From Ceratotherium simum simum (Eukaryota > Chordata > Mammalia > Perissodactyla > Rhinocerotidae), in the NCBI RefSeq assembly GCF_000283155.1, contig NW_004454280.1, forward strand, positions 2,023,320-2,087,319: a DNA stretch of 64,000 nt. The letters run 5' to 3'. Under the pieces are notes generated by a model. That model had not been told where the DNA came from. It was given only the letters and a program-made list of their open reading frames with translations, and searched no databases. Positions 1-11,491 of this stretch are shown here, piece after piece. The position numbers and the translations under genes are program-made. Within the stretch, counting starts at the first letter, position 1. Each line of letters starts with the position of its first letter.

Positions 1-513
1 CAGAGATTTCTAGCACAAGAAACACAAAGTGGTATTGATAGTCAAGACAGGAAGAGACTGGGAAGAGGCGGAGTACTAAATCCTTGGCCCTGAGGCTGAG
101 ACAACTGAGAAAATTGAGATTTTTCTTATTCTCCGCTCACAGGATCAAAGAAGATTTAAATAAACTAAAATGACTTACCTACAGTGGCATTGCTAGTTAG
201 GGACAAGCAGGGACTAGAATCTACCACCCATCACCTCGCCTGATGCTCAGTTTTCCAGGTGCCCTGCCAACCTCATAGGGAAATTCTGCCCAGTCCTGCG
301 AGGCCCTGGCCCTGAGATCCTGGACCAAAGGGCACAGACATCTCCCCTGACATGTGTTGCTTTAATCCAAGGCTCCTGAAGCCCAGCACCATGTGGGGAA
401 ATCAAAAGGGAGCAGCCTGGACAGAAAGCTAAAATCTAGAAGGAAGGGTAAGCAGTTTCATGTCTGTTAGGTTTGGTATAGGCAAAATGGGCAATGTAAT
501 GTGTATGAACATG
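1..513. other. low-copy sequence, nothing recognised
   Basis: No repeat family, long open frame or RNA gene was recognised. Base composition is ordinary for mammalian intergenic DNA. Confidence 0.4.
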
Positions 514-838
514 GTGGGTTGAATTGTTGTCCCCAATCCTTCACCCCTCCCTGCATTCACGTCCTGGTCACCACCTCATTGTGGGCCTTGCCTATTCCCA
601 CTTGCTCTCTATGCCTGTGATGTCACCATAAAAACATGCCCCACTGGCAAACTGGTTCAAGGAGAATGACAGGCACATGGAGCAGAGCCTTTCCAGCAGA
701 ACCCAGCCTAGATCAGTCAACCCCCAGGTGAACCCCAGAGGTGGAAGCAAACATAAGTTGTTGCTGTCGTAAGCCCCTGAGCGTTAAGCGTGGTCTTAAT
801 GCATTGATAACTGCCCCGTACAATAGTTCTTAGGTTCG
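514..838 (+). repeat. old ERVL/MaLR-type LTR fragment
   Basis: The stretch starts with a GGTTGAATTGTTGTCCCC-like head and ends in a tail resembling the common mammalian LTR ending AAGCCACTAAGTTTTGGGGTGG...GATAACTG. The middle (GGAGCAGAGCC, CAGCAGAACCCAGCCTAGAT) fits the same class. It is heavily diverged, no TSD is visible, and the subfamily is uncertain. Confidence 0.4.
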
Positions 839-2565
839 TTTTTAGCATCTGACTTATACTTCAGGATTCAACAGCATGGAAATCAACCCCCTCCCAATGC
901 ATGCACACAAACATACATTTGCACACACATACACAAGCGTGCAAAGCACAGCCAGGAGAAACTGCTTGAATGTGCAGTTCCTACTCTGTCTCAAGCTGGT
1001 ACAGCTTATGACATGCCAGCCATCACTCCATGCGTGGCTCTGTAACCCTATCTTCCTACCCTCCATGCTCCCAGCACCTCTCTTGCCAACTTGGTTGGCC
1101 ACAGCCCAGGGGATGTAAGCACTCAGCCATGGGAAGAAGGTGAGAAGTAGGGGAGGTATCCAGATTCATAATGTGACCAAAGACCTCTGTCATCTGTAAG
1201 TCAACAGCCAAACATTTGGTCACTGAGGCTGGGCAGCTGCTAGGGAATGCTAGGTGCAGCCCCCATTCTTGGGATTCTCAGTTCCCCCTGAAGGTTGCCA
1301 AATAAAAAGATCCCCAGGGGTCAGGGCAAACATCAACATGGATTCTTCCATCACAGGGATTGGCACCCAGTGGTGGCGAGGGCCCAAGAGTGTGTGAGCA
1401 GGAAGAGGAGCAAGTAGCAGAGCATGCCCCCAGCCGGAGGACAGCCCATGCCAGTGAAGATTGTAAGGAAACAGATGAACAAGCAGTATGACCTCTCAGC
1501 AGTGCACGTCTTCCAAAGCATGAGCAAAGAGGAGAGTCTGGCTGGTGAATTTTAACGTCACAGGGAGCTAACCCACACTAGCAATTCTGTGAGACATGGG
1601 CTTGGAACGAACTAAGACAAGCAACAGGGCATGCCCCCCCACCAAGTACCCACAACCCTGCCCTGAGGGGGTGCAGCCTCTCATTTGCTAGGTCTCTCTG
1701 CAGAGGGGCTGAGTCACTGGTGGGGAGGGGCCGCGTCAGAGCCTGTGCTGGGTGCTTCGGATCCCCAGAGGATGAAGAGCCTCAGCGGTCAGAGCACCTG
1801 ATGGCTGACTCCACCCCGGATCTGTGGGAGCTCCGAACCATGACGGAACACGAGAAACACAGTCCAAGGAAACAATTTATCACCTAGAGACAACATATTG
1901 ATCACGGATTCCCGGCAGCTGATTTCTCAATTCAGGATGCAGTGAACATTTTAATAAATTCCTTTTCTGCAGGGAAGATAGAGATCCCAGGTCTCTGAAA
2001 GCTAGCTGGCATGAGAGGGAGCGCAGCACAGATTCCGGCTGGAGGAAGGAGGCTCAAGCTGACCCTGGGATTTGAGAAAAGCTTCTCCAGAGCAAACCTC
2101 CCTACTTTACTAAGTTTCTGCTAATTAGGCAGGCATATTTATCACTGCATTTCCATGTACTATTTATTTTAATATCTCATTTTAAATCCCCTAAACATTA
2201 GTGGAGTCCCTTCTCACCTGCTAAACTCTGGGGTTGATATGGGAGGTGTCTCTGACTTGGCTGGAGAACTAGAAAGGAAACCTAGGAGGCCAAGGAGCAG
2301 ACTCTCCCGGCTGCATGTATGCGTCTCTCCGGAGGACATGCTCTCCCCGTAGCCCATGGGTTCTGGGCCGAAGGAGAGATCCAAGAAGCACAGGGCCATT
2401 TGGTGGCTGCTGGTGGAGGAGGCGCGCTGCTGAGAGGACCTGCAGGGCAGTGGGAGGGCTGGGCTGACCACACACTCTCATTCCTGAAAGCTTCTCGTTT
2501 CACAGCCAAGGGCCTCAAGGCCCAGAGAGGGAACGTGACATGCGCAAGACTGAACAGCCTGTGGG
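839..2565. other. low-copy sequence without recognised genes
   Basis: Short overlapping frames on both strands look like chance. A CA/TG-rich patch lies near 905-945. AT-rich sequence at about 2100-2200 contains GCTAATTAGGC, a homeodomain-type core, and could be a conserved non-coding element, but this is a guess. No splice-flanked exon stands out. Confidence 0.35.
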
Positions 2566-2569
2566 ATTA

Positions 2570-3070
2570 TGTCGGGGGAAGAGGGAGAATCTCCCTCTGC
2601 CCTTTTCCTTAAGGTTCTTATGGCTGGCCAAATAATTAACAAGACAGGTTAGCAGAAGAAAATAATACCAAGTTTAATAACATGTATACATGGGAGAAAC
2701 TCAGAAATGAGCAACTCGTCCCTCTGTCTAAGCTGCTTGCTTAAGTATTGCAGCAAAAGGCAAGGAACGTGTTGGGGGTGGGTAGTGGCCTGGGACTTCA
2801 GAGGGCAGGAAGACAATTCGTTTCAGGGTCATCTATAGATAATGTGGTCAGGGAGAGACAGAGTTTTTGATAAAAGAGGCTTGGTGCCTTTCCTATTGTA
2901 ACTTCTATCCTACATTATCTTTACAGCCATGATGATAGAAGATCTGCTCCAAGAAGGAGCCACCATGTCAAATTCTTTAGGCAGTTAGTGGGGGAGGTCA
3001 AATGTCCCTCAGAGAAAACAATCAAGGTAAAGAGATATATTTCAGGGTGGCCAAATCTTGATCTCCCACA
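2570..3070 (-). mobile_element. ERV1-type solo LTR (family A), TSD ATTA
   Basis: On the minus strand this begins TGTGGGAGATCAAGATTTGG and ends CTCCCTCTTCCCCCGACA, so it has TG...CA ends. It is flanked by the 4-bp duplication ATTA (2566-2569 and 3071-3074). A polyadenylation signal ATTAAA lies on the minus strand near 2680. Its ends match the element at 10816-11491, but its middle is shorter and different (501 against 676 bp). There is no internal retroviral sequence beside it, so it is a solo LTR. Four-base TSDs are typical of gammaretrovirus-like ERVs. Confidence 0.85.
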
Positions 3071-3164
3071 ATTACATTTCAGGTCTGCCTTCCAGACTTT
3101 TACCCTTTACCAGGCTGCTTCCTCTGAGTTGGGAGATCTGCTCCAGGTACTCTTTCTTGGATAA

Positions 3165-3355
3165 AGCATTTCCGTGGTTCGACTCCTGAGGCTGACACAG
3201 CCCTTCTGTGTCGCCATGAACAATGCACTTAACCTCTCTGAGCCTCATCTTTCTCGTGAGTAAACTGGGACTCTCAAAGCCCATCTCAAAGACTCAGATT
3301 ACATGAGATAATGTACTAAAGTCTTTAGCACAGTATCTGACATGGACTAAATGAA
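3165..3355 (+). repeat. MIR SINE
   Basis: The MIR core is visible as GCACTTAACCTCTCTGAGCCTCATCTTTCTCGTGAGTAAACTGG, followed by the 3' part AGCACAGTATCTGACATGGACTAAATGAAT. Confidence 0.7.
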
Positions 3356-3384
3356 TCATTGAGTTTTAATTGTATTCAAACTAG

Positions 3385-3545
3385 TGTTCTGAGTGTTTTA
3401 CATAAATGTTTTCATTTGACCCTCACAACACCCCTCTGCTGTAAGAACTGTTACCATCCTTATTGTTACAGATGAGGAGCCTGAGGTGCGGAGGATTAAG
3501 TAGGTTTCCTAAGGTCATACAGCTGGGACTTGGAAATGCGGAAGT
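3385..3545 (-). repeat. MIR SINE
   Basis: Reverse-oriented MIR: TTTTACATAAATGTTTTCATTTGACCCTCACAAC, then ACAGATGAGGAGCCTGAGGTGC and GGTCATACAGCTGGGACTTGG. Confidence 0.8.
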
Positions 3546-4830
3546 TCACACAGAGTGCTCGGAGTGTTCTCCTTCACAGCCTATACCAGGTAGCCCTGGG
3601 TATCCCAGGAAGAGGCAAACCTAGCAGTGAGGGTCCTAAGTAATTCTTCATGCTGCTTCTCGATTCTTCTCTTTTTCTCCTCCTTCTTTTGAGAGGAAAA
3701 AACTCTTATCTTTGGTTTCAATCCTTATCCTCACCAATTCACAGAATCAGAGAGAGCAAGGACAATCCCTGAGGCCATCCAGCACTATAATTAAGTTATC
3801 AAAGACCTCACGTTTGGTGATAACTCAATAGACTTCAGCTCTGAGGTGTCCTGTGTCTGGGAGTAATTTGCACCATTCAGGAGCAAAAATAAGCTGTGAA
3901 TGAGTGATATGGCAGCTGAAGCAATTCACCCAACCTCTGAAGCCGAGCCCCGTGTGGTGTGGGGCAGCTGAAGGGTTAAATAGTTCAAAGGCCAGCAAAC
4001 TCAAGCAGGCACTTTGGCAATGCAACTTCAGAACCCCAGCAGATGACGACAACCTTGTTCCACGGCCGGAATGGCAATAACAGTAACTCATGTTGTCTCC
4101 AGAGCTCCTGTTCTCATGGCAGCTTTTGTTAGCTGATCACAGCACCATTTTCTGCTGGGTCTATGTATGGCTTCAGTATTTTTTTATCTACCTGGGGTTA
4201 GCCCTTGAGAAGAAAGACATCCTGGGGGTAGGGGAAGCAGAATCTAACTGCAAGAGCATTACTGTATTTATGAGTTTAGGTAAGGCTGGCGACTCTAGGG
4301 CAGGCCTCCAGTTCTCATTAAGAGCTAGAAATAAGTCCAGGGGTATATTTGGGGCCAACACGTAGTGAGAAGAAAAGTTATGAATGAGACAACTTAGGCA
4401 AACGGGGCTCAGACTTACCGATGTGCTTGCACAGCAAGAGTTACCTTCAAACGCCTCCCAGAGGATTGGGTCAACATCCCTTATGTGCACCTGCCCCTAT
4501 CCTAGACAAGATCCATCTTAGAGCTGGAGACACCAACAAATCCTGCTGTGAGCAGCCAGGGCAGGCAAGGAAGAAGAGGTGAGGCATGAGCTAACACTGG
4601 TCTGACAGAGATGACCATGAAAAGAGCTCTAAGCCCATGCCCAGTCCAGCCATGGATCCAAGTCCCTGGCAAAAAAGGTTTGAGGGCTTAGCCCTCAATT
4701 GGTGAAATGCCCTGCTATGGGGGAGGAGAGCAGCAACAGCTGAACTTGTGTTGTTCTGAAATTTGGAGTAGCCCTTCTCATACATAAGTAAGAAGTGAAG
4801 TTCTTTCTAAGCCTGAGGATGCTATTTATT
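3546..4830. other. low-copy sequence, no gene recognised
   Basis: Frames of 64-100 codons occur on both strands without family signatures and are treated as chance. No SINE or LTR was identified. Confidence 0.35.
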
Positions 4831-4834
4831 TAGT

Positions 4835-5060
4835 GATTAAGAGCATGGATTCAGTTTGACCATGGTTCTGCCACCGACTAGCTGGTAACTTGGGCAAGTT
4901 AGTTAACCTCTCTAAGTTTAACTTTATCATTTATAAAATAAAAAATTCTAAAATCTATGTCTTAGGATGGTTGTGAACCTCAAATAAGATAATTATGCAC
5001 AGTGATTAATGATCTTTTTTAACACAGTATACACAATAAGTGTTCAACTATTTCTGTCAG
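4835..5060 (+). repeat. MIR SINE
   Basis: Near full-length MIR: AAGAGCATGGATTCAG, GGTTCTGCCACCGACTAGCTGG, TTGGGCAAGTTAGTTAACCTCTCTAAG, and a 3' tail ATACACAATAAGTGTTCAACTA. Confidence 0.8.
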
Positions 5061-5094
5061 GGAAGACTTTACAGAGAATAAGGTAGTTGAGATA

Positions 5095-5211
5095 ACAATT
5101 GTGCCTGTGTATTGAACATTTACTACATGCTATATACCAAAGATTATTCTAAGTATTTTACTTGTATTAACACATTTCATCTTCACAATAACTATGGAGA
5201 TTGATTGCATT
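5095..5211 (-). repeat. MIR SINE, one half of an interrupted copy
   Basis: Reverse MIR 3' region: TGAACATTTACTACATGCTATATACCAAAGATTATTCTAAGTATTTTAC, then CACATTTCATCTTCACAATAACTATGG. The element resumes at 5680 after an LTR-like insertion. Confidence 0.7.
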
Positions 5212-5675
5212 GAGGACCCCTATTAATGGACTCCTTGTATCCTCTCACTTTATAATTGGACTTTCTCCCCCAATATTGATTGAGTCTATTTGCCCACTAC
5301 TTGAATCTTATGAGTTTCTTTGACTAGAATCATGTGGTAAAAGTGACGTTGTGCTAATTCTAAGCCTTCCACATATCTGTCTCTTGGAATCCTGCCATTG
5401 CCCTACAAACAAGCCTAGATCATCTGGACTAAGCCTCCAGCCCAGTTGTTCCAGCTGAGGCCACTAGACAGGCCTACATCAGTTAACACAAAACATTGTA
5501 AGAACCTCATCCAAGACCAGCAGAGCTACTTCCCCAGCCACGGATGCATGAGTGAGATCAGACCTACCCAGCTGACCCCTAGACTTGTGAGCAATAATAA
5601 ATACTTACACATTTTCAGCTACGGAGTTTTGAGGCAGTTTGTCACACAAAAATCACTAACTGATACAACGACTTT
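5212..5675 (+). repeat. ERVL/MaLR-type LTR inserted in a MIR
   Basis: The segment between the two MIR halves carries the old mammalian LTR pattern: TTTGACTAGAATCATGTGGTAAAAGTGACG, then CATGAGTGAGATCAGACC, then GTGAGCAATAATAAATACTTACACA with an AATAAA signal, ending ACTAACTGATACAACG. It must have inserted after the MIR. The family is uncertain and no clean TSD was found. Confidence 0.5.
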
Positions 5676-5800
5676 ATGAAACAAAGTTGAGAAAAATGAG
5701 GAACAGGAAGGCTAAGCAATTTGCCCAAGGTCACACAGCTCGTAAGTGTTGGAGCTAGGGTACAATCTCAGGCTGTGTAGCTCCAGAATCTGCTCTCTCA
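5676..5800 (-). repeat. MIR SINE, second half of the interrupted copy
   Basis: Reverse MIR core and 5' part: GAGGAACAGGAAGGCTAAGCAATTTGCCCAAGGTCACACAGCTCGTAAGTG, then GGCTGTGTAGCTCCAGAATCTG. It completes the copy begun at 5095. Confidence 0.8.
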
Positions 5801-7744
5801 GTCAGGGTTCTACAGCAATCCTTTGGAGACGCCATCTTTCTCTTCTGGTCTAGAAATACATGGAAAGATTTCCTCACATCTAAGATACTGTTTAACCGAT
5901 ATGCAACCACAGTCTGAGGCAGACCCACACAGTGTTGGGGGCAACTCATCAGTCCCTGCCATGGCCACCTTGACCAGTCATGAGACCAGCATGATCTCAG
6001 CCTGGCTGGATTGTAGGCACTTTACATTTATTAGTCAGTAGCATTTAAAAATAGAGTTCTACTCTCTTACACCTGAGGGCTGAAGACTTGCATTGATCAG
6101 GAAAGTCTAGGCCTTTCAATGGCAATAAATAAACCTTCAAATCTTAATGGCTTGACCCAATCAAGTTTATTTCTACTTGATATCAAATGCGGTCATGCCT
6201 TATGGTCACCAAGAAATTGGAAGAAGATATGTATAAAAGCCAGGCCTGAGAATGCCTTACATCAATTTGCTCATGTCCCGTTGGCCAGAAAGTAGACCCC
6301 ACCTATCTTCAAGGAAACCGAGGGAAGGCAGTCTTCCTGCGTGCCCAGGAAGAAGAAATGGTGTAATAAATCTATAGTATTGTCTCTACTCAAGAGTCAG
6401 GAAGATACTAGGTATTAATACTGCAGATGCCCAGGACAGAGGGAGCAGCCCTGTCTGCCTGGGTCTCTGCTGCCCACTTGGAACTCTGCTCTGTGTCACA
6501 ACTGAGCTTCTTGCTTAGCTCCTGCTGGTTCCCCTGAAGTAGACTCTACTTAGAGTCTGAGTTTCCAGAATGCAAGTCAGAATTAAATTAGTACTCCAAC
6601 TGCCTTAATCACTAACAGGCCTCCCAACCCTCATCCCATTTCTCTGACATGGATCTTCCTCAAATGCTGAGATTCCCAGGAAATTGACTTGATTCACCTC
6701 CCCCAATTTTAAATGCCTAAACAACACGAAAAATGTTGCACAAAGTTCCAGGGAAGTCCTTGCTCCCCTGAGAGGCACCAGGTAATCATGTCCTGTGTGA
6801 GAGACCATCACTAGCATACCCTTTTCATCCTGTGAGTGAGGGAACTGGAGTCCAGACTAGTTCATTAATGTCCCAAGGCAGACCACTAGTGTCTGTAGCA
6901 GGAGTAATGGGGAGGTCCATTCCAGAACTGAAGGACAGGTTCTTGTGGGAAAGGGAGCCCCAAACATTGGGCCTCTGCATCACTCCCATGGACCCTGAGT
7001 GTCACAAACTGTCCCACGTGAGGACTATAAAAGGGGGCCTGCAAAAAAGTGGTTCTGTATGTACATGGGAAATACTTCTGCAATTCAAATTTGCATGAAG
7101 ACTGCTGACATCCTTTCCTTCTCTTGTTTTGGGGCCTGTTAACAGTGTGATTGCTGCTGCCTAGAGGTAAGTGTGGGGCAGGGAGGGGGTGGTAGATGGG
7201 AACCCAGTGGAGGCAGGGGAGGGGCAAGGACAGCAGAGAGCCTCTCCACCAAGAAAATGAGGCATTCAGCGATGAACAGTGGAGAAGAACCAGGAGGAGG
7301 AGGTGACAGGCCTGTTTCTCAGGAGACAGCCTCACTGCTCTCCTCCTGAGCCCCCCATCTACCATCCACCCCCCTCCAGGCACTGGACCTGTTGGGGCTC
7401 CTGGATGTGTGCAGAGTTAGGAGCCAGGAAGGAGCACTGAACTCCCTCCCCGTCTCGGGTCTCGCTGGTCTCAGTGGGGTCTGAGTCAGGACAACATGTG
7501 GACTCCCTCAACAACAGTCAGGGAGGGGAGGCCCAGGACCCAGCTCAGGATCACTCTTCTTAGGGAGAATCAGGCTAAAATGGACACTAGGGTGAACATG
7601 ACGTGAAGAAGAACTGTGGAAGGAAAAGGGGCGAGAGGGCTGGAAGAGGCCACGGATGGACCGGACGTTCCTTAGTAGTGGTGGTGATATCCATAAGGAG
7701 AAAAAGCAACTGAGTGGAGCTTCATGAGCTTGCAGATCTGTTTT
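5801..7744. other. low-copy sequence with a possible LTR remnant
   Basis: About 6110-6370 resembles a reverse-oriented old LTR (CTTAATGGCTTGACCCAATCAAGTTTATTTCT ... CGTTGGCCAGAAAGTAGACCCCACCTATCTTCAAGG), with low confidence. An isolated CACGTG followed by TATAAAAG occurs at 7015-7032. The longest frame here is a 165-codon minus-strand frame (6886-7383) with no recognisable domain, treated as chance. No exon can be supported. Confidence 0.35.
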
Positions 7745-7915
7745 TTAAACCGTTTTTTTTATATTTAGTCCTCGGGTCCATTTCACGGATGAGGAAACAG
7801 GCTTAGAAACATTAAGTGACTTGCCTGAGATCACACAGACAGTTTTGGCAGAAGCAGGTCTCAGACTCAGAACTCCTACATCCCAATCCCCGGTGCTCTT
7901 CACTACATGGTGTAG
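7745..7915 (-). repeat. MIR SINE
   Basis: Reverse MIR core: TTTCACGGATGAGGAAACAGGCTTAGAAACATTAAGTGACTTGCCTGAGATCACACAG, followed by CTCAGACTCAGAACTCCTACATCCCAATCCCCGGTGCTCTTC. Confidence 0.8.
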
Positions 7916-8099
7916 ATGGAGGTGGATGTGTTGTGGGTGCTGTGTGTTTGTGAGTTCATTCTTAAAGCATCAGCTTGCCCCAGTGCAGAATGCCTCCCCC
8001 CAACCACATCAGGAGGCTCAGTCGCCTCACCCTCAGTGTGACTCTGCTTCTGCCCAGGGCACGTGTCTGTGGTCGCTGGACTCTTTCTGACCTTTGATG

Positions 8100-8685
8100 T
8101 GTGAAAAAGAAAAAAAGAAACAACAGGCCCCAAATGGAGTCACTCCAACCAAGCCCCACATCACAAACCAAGACTTAATATCTAACCTAATTGTGGTTTC
8201 AGCCTCTCCCAGGAATGAGACCTTTAACTGGTCAGTCTGGAACCACCTGGTCAGCACTAGTGAGGTCATCTCCCTGATAGACCCCCGCCTTCCCCCAAAG
8301 AGGGGTGACCTTGCCTGGAACAATCCACTCTGTCGGAAACTTCCTTCTCCACTCCTGTCTATGAAAGCTTCCAGTTTGCACAGCTCCTTGGAACTCCTCT
8401 CTGTTTGTTAGACGGGATGCTGCTCGAGTCATGAATAATTCAGTACAGCCAATTAGATCTGCAAATTTACTGAGTTAATTTTGTTTTTTTCTTGCTGAGG
8501 AAGATGTGCCCTGAGCTAACATCTTCTTCTGTATTTTAGTATGTGAGCCACTAGCACAGCATGGCTGCTAACAGAGCAGTGTAGGTCCACGCCTGGGAGC
8601 TGAACCTGGGCTGGCAAAGCAGAGAGCGATGAACTTAACCACTAGGCCACTGGGGCTGGCCCTGAGTTAATTTTTTTTTTAAGAG
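8100..8685 (+). repeat. 5' LTR of the provirus (split by an ERE)
   Basis: It starts TGTGAAAAAGAAAAAAAG directly after GATG. From about 8120 to 8482 it aligns almost continuously with the 3' LTR at 17110-17482. My hand count is about 15 substitutions plus a 2-bp indel near 8357 and a length difference in the A-rich start, so roughly 4 percent divergence. An ERE occupies 8483-8661, after which the LTR resumes with a T-run. The end is approximate because the 3' LTR ends AACA while this copy reads AAGAG. Confidence 0.85.
8483..8661 (-). mobile_element. ERE SINE inside the 5' LTR
   Basis: Reverse ERE: T-rich head, CTTGCTGAGGAAGATGTGCCC, then TTAACCACTAGGCCACTGGGGCTGGCC. It is flanked by the perfect 13-bp duplication CTGAGTTAATTTT (8470-8482 and 8662-8674). 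It inserted after the provirus had formed. Confidence 0.92.
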
Positions 8686-8691
8686 ATTTAG

Positions 8692-8712
8692 TGGCAGTGG
8701 TGGGGTCTGAAC
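8692..8712 (+). other. candidate retroviral primer-binding site
   Basis: TGGCAGTGGTGGGGTCTGAA lies about 7 bp after the 5' LTR end. It begins with TGG, the complement of tRNA CCA, and GGTCTGAAC resembles the complement of a tRNA T-arm. I could not match it to one tRNA species. Confidence 0.35.
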
Positions 8713-9074
8713 TGAACTTCTGATGGCATTTGAGGACAACAAGAAACACAGGTGTGAAACCTGGGAATGCTTTTTTTGAGTTATCTGTCTTCCTTGACAT
8801 TTTCGAAGGCTGTGGGTAAGTTTTTCTTGGTTCTGAACTCCACTGTCTTTGTGTTGAGCTCCCAATCCAATCGACTTTTCACAGTTTCCCATTTGATTGG
8901 AAACCCCAGGCCTTGATTCTGTCCCAAGATCCACGTAAGAAGGGTTAGTGGCAGTTCACAGTGCCCCATTTATGTGGGGGCCCCAGTCTGCAGTCCCCAC
9001 TGGTTGAGATGAGGTCTGCTGGTTCAATCCTTTCCCCAATCCCCAGATTCCACATTGGGACCTGTTGGTAGTTA

Positions 9075-9215
9075 TCAGCCAGAGTAGGATTGAGTTTGAC
9101 TTAAAAACCAGACCGGGTCTAGAATCGGACTGGATTCTGGGCTGGGTCCTGAACCGGACTGGGTCTGGAGTAGGATTGGGTCCAACTTAAGCTGGAGTGG
9201 GTCCAGTGTGTTTTA
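9075..9215 (+). repeat. degenerate GACTGGGTC-type tandem repeat in the proviral leader
   Basis: Imperfect reiterations of a unit like GGACTGGGTCTGGA occur about every 20-30 bp: ACCGGGTCTAGA, GGACTGGATTCTGG, GCTGGGTCC, GGACTGGGTCTGGA, GGATTGGGTCC, GGAGTGGGTCC. They lie between the primer-site position and any gag start. Low-complexity leaders occur in some retroviruses; a function is not shown. Confidence 0.5.
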
Positions 9216-9498
9216 TGTAGGTAAAGGCTATTGCTAATGGGAATCTCAGAAGCAGCTGCAAAATTAGTGGGCATGGGTCAAGCATTTAAAGCTGTTAGAG
9301 TGCTCCCCACCTAACCCCAAGACTCTCGTGTTAGCATAAGTCAGTCACAGAACAGGTTAGATCAACACTAGATCACCTGTTAACCTCAAGAAAATTTCCG
9401 TGCAATGAGATATGCTGTAAAACATCACACGATTCCCAATCCAGCAGCGCATCCCTTTTAGGTATCAGTGTGGATCCAAGAGACCCAAAGGCTTAGCT

Positions 9499-9524
9499 AA
9501 AATAAATAAATAAATAAATAAAAC
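9499..9524. repeat. (AAAT)n microsatellite
   Basis: About six uninterrupted AAAT units, within the proviral interior. Confidence 0.9.
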
Positions 9525-10339
9525 GAGCTTCTTAAATTACAAAGAGTTGAGCATGCCACCTTGCGGCACACCTGCTTATTTTATGTCTAGGAACTGTGGT
9601 CCCGGAAGCCATAAATATCTAGAAAAGTGGCAAAATCTTACTAAGCTTGTTATATGTCCTGAGAGCTTTGCTTGGTAACCATCAGGTTGGGGATCCCAAA
9701 TTATGGCCAGACAGAAACAAGAGTTACACCCCATTTGTGGCTAGATATGGCAGGATAGAAAATGTGGGTTGAACTCCATTTGAGGCTAGGGTCGTACCAA
9801 ACTGCTGCCAACCCTCAGGGAATTACAACCTAGAATTACAATGGCCTTTATGAGGAATGTTCCAACTAGATAAGAACATTTAAGAAGGGCACTTGAAAGT
9901 AGGGTTTCCCAAATTATACAAACAGAATGTGGTACTTATTTTAATTGGTATGCAGAAGCCTCCAAATGGCTTCAAAATTCCAAATAGCTTTATTGAAAGA
10001 TTCATTGCAAAAGGCTAATGAAAAATTAAAGACATAGGAAGCATCTAATACAAGACTGTAAGTCTGACATAACTCCTACTGCTCCCCCATTCTCCTTTAT
10101 TTGAGTGCTCATTTTAGTAATCCTTGTCTGAATTGTCTTTATACTCTGAACAGATTACAAGACCGCAGACAAAAGTTTGTCAAGTTAGTGGCCTTACAAA
10201 CACCCCCATATCTACCCTCAAAGGAAGGTCCCTAGTATGGGCTCCTCCCAAATTTGGTGGGACTCTTGAGGGATTTTCTGGTAAACTGCTACGTTATTCC
10301 CTTTGACAGCCAAAGGAAACTAAAATTAAAATTAATGGA

Positions 10340-10647
10340 GGGGCCGGCCCGGTGGCTTAGCGGTTACGTGCGCACGCTCTGCTACTGACAGCCCAGGGTC
10401 CGGATCCCCGCTGCGCAGCGTGGCACCGCTTGTCCAGCCATGCTGAGGCGGTGTCCCACATACAGCAACTAGAAGGATGTGCAACTATGACATACAACTA
10501 TCTTTTGGGGCTTTGGGGAGAAAAAGAGGAAAAAAAGGAGGATGATTGGCAATAGATGTTAGCTCAGGGCAGGTCTTCCTCAGCAAAAAGAGGGGGATTG
10601 GCATGGGTGTTAGCTCAGGGTTGATCGTCCTCAAAAAAACAAACAAA
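10340..10647 (+). mobile_element. ERE SINE, longer variant
   Basis: Starts GGGCCGGCCCGGTGGCTTAG and ends in an A-rich tail, with the 12-bp duplication AAAATTAATGGA on both sides (10328-10339 and 10648-10659). It is the variant with an internal segment CAGCAACTAGAAGGATGTGC, also seen at 12111, 51718 and 57476. RNA polymerase III-type box sequences typical of tRNA-derived SINEs are partly preserved. Confidence 0.93.
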
Positions 10648-10815
10648 AAAATTAATGGAAAACCTTGCCAAATTCTGGTAGATACCAGAGCTACACTTTC
10701 TACTTAAACCCCACTCAGAGCTTGCAGATAGGACCCTGGAAAATCTGGCAGAATCTGGCTAAGGGTGAGAATTATCACCCGAGTCAGCTCTCCTGAATCT
10801 GTCTGCAGTATCCAG

Positions 10816-11491
10816 TGTAGGGGAAGAGGGAGAATCTCCCTCTGCACTTTTTCTTAAGGTTTTTCTGGCTGGCCAAATAATCAACAAGACAGGTTAGCAG
10901 GAGAAAATAATACTAAGTTTAATAACATGTATATATGGGAGAAAGTAGGGACACTGCGTTTTTTAACACAATAGCAGAAATTTTCGTCTTAAATATCATT
11001 TTTAGCCAATGACAAAGGAGGATTTGGGGGGTGGGGGGAGTCAGTTACAGGAGATTACCACTAAAGCACAGTAAACAAGAGTAAGGTTATTATGTAGCTC
11101 AAGGCCTCACCTTTTATATTGACAAGTTACTAAAAATGAGCTCATCCCCCTCTCTTCTCCAAACAGAGAGGGAGATACCTTTATAAATGGAGGTTTCCCT
11201 TATAAATGTAAATGATTGTCTGGCAACTCTTCGCAGGGTCAACTCTTCGCAGGGTCATCCAGAGAATGTGGCCAGAGAGACAGAACTTCTGATAAGAAGG
11301 GCTTGTTGGTGCCTTTCCTATTGTAACATTTACCCTACGTTATCTTTACAGCCATCATGATAGATCTGTTCCAGGAAGGAGCCACTTTGTCAAATTCTTT
11401 AGGCAGTTAGTGGGGGAGGTCAAATGTCCTCAGAGAAAACAACCAAGGTAAAGAGATAGATTTCAGGGTGGCCAAATCTTGATCTCCCACA
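10816..11491 (-). mobile_element. ERV1-type solo LTR (family A), TSD CCAG, nested in the provirus
   Basis: The minus strand reads TGTGGGAGATCAAGATTTGG at its start and CTCCCTCTTCCCCTACA at its end. It is flanked by CCAG at 10812-10815 and 11492-11495. It shares both ends with the LTR at 2570-3070 but has a longer middle with a TATTTAAG-like box. ATTAAA lies on the minus strand near 10916, and a 16-bp duplication AACTCTTCGCAGGGTC sits at about 11225-11256. It lies antisense inside the larger provirus, so it inserted later. Confidence 0.88.

Noticed and set aside
6886..7383. 165-codon minus-strand frame
   Set aside because: No domain, low-complexity composition, no splice or Kozak context, and overlapping frames on the other strand. 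Best explained as chance.
9273..9314. ATGGGTCAAGC, a possible gag start with a myristoylation-like MGQ
   Set aside because: Suggestive position, but the frame stops after 13 codons and nothing downstream resembles matrix protein.
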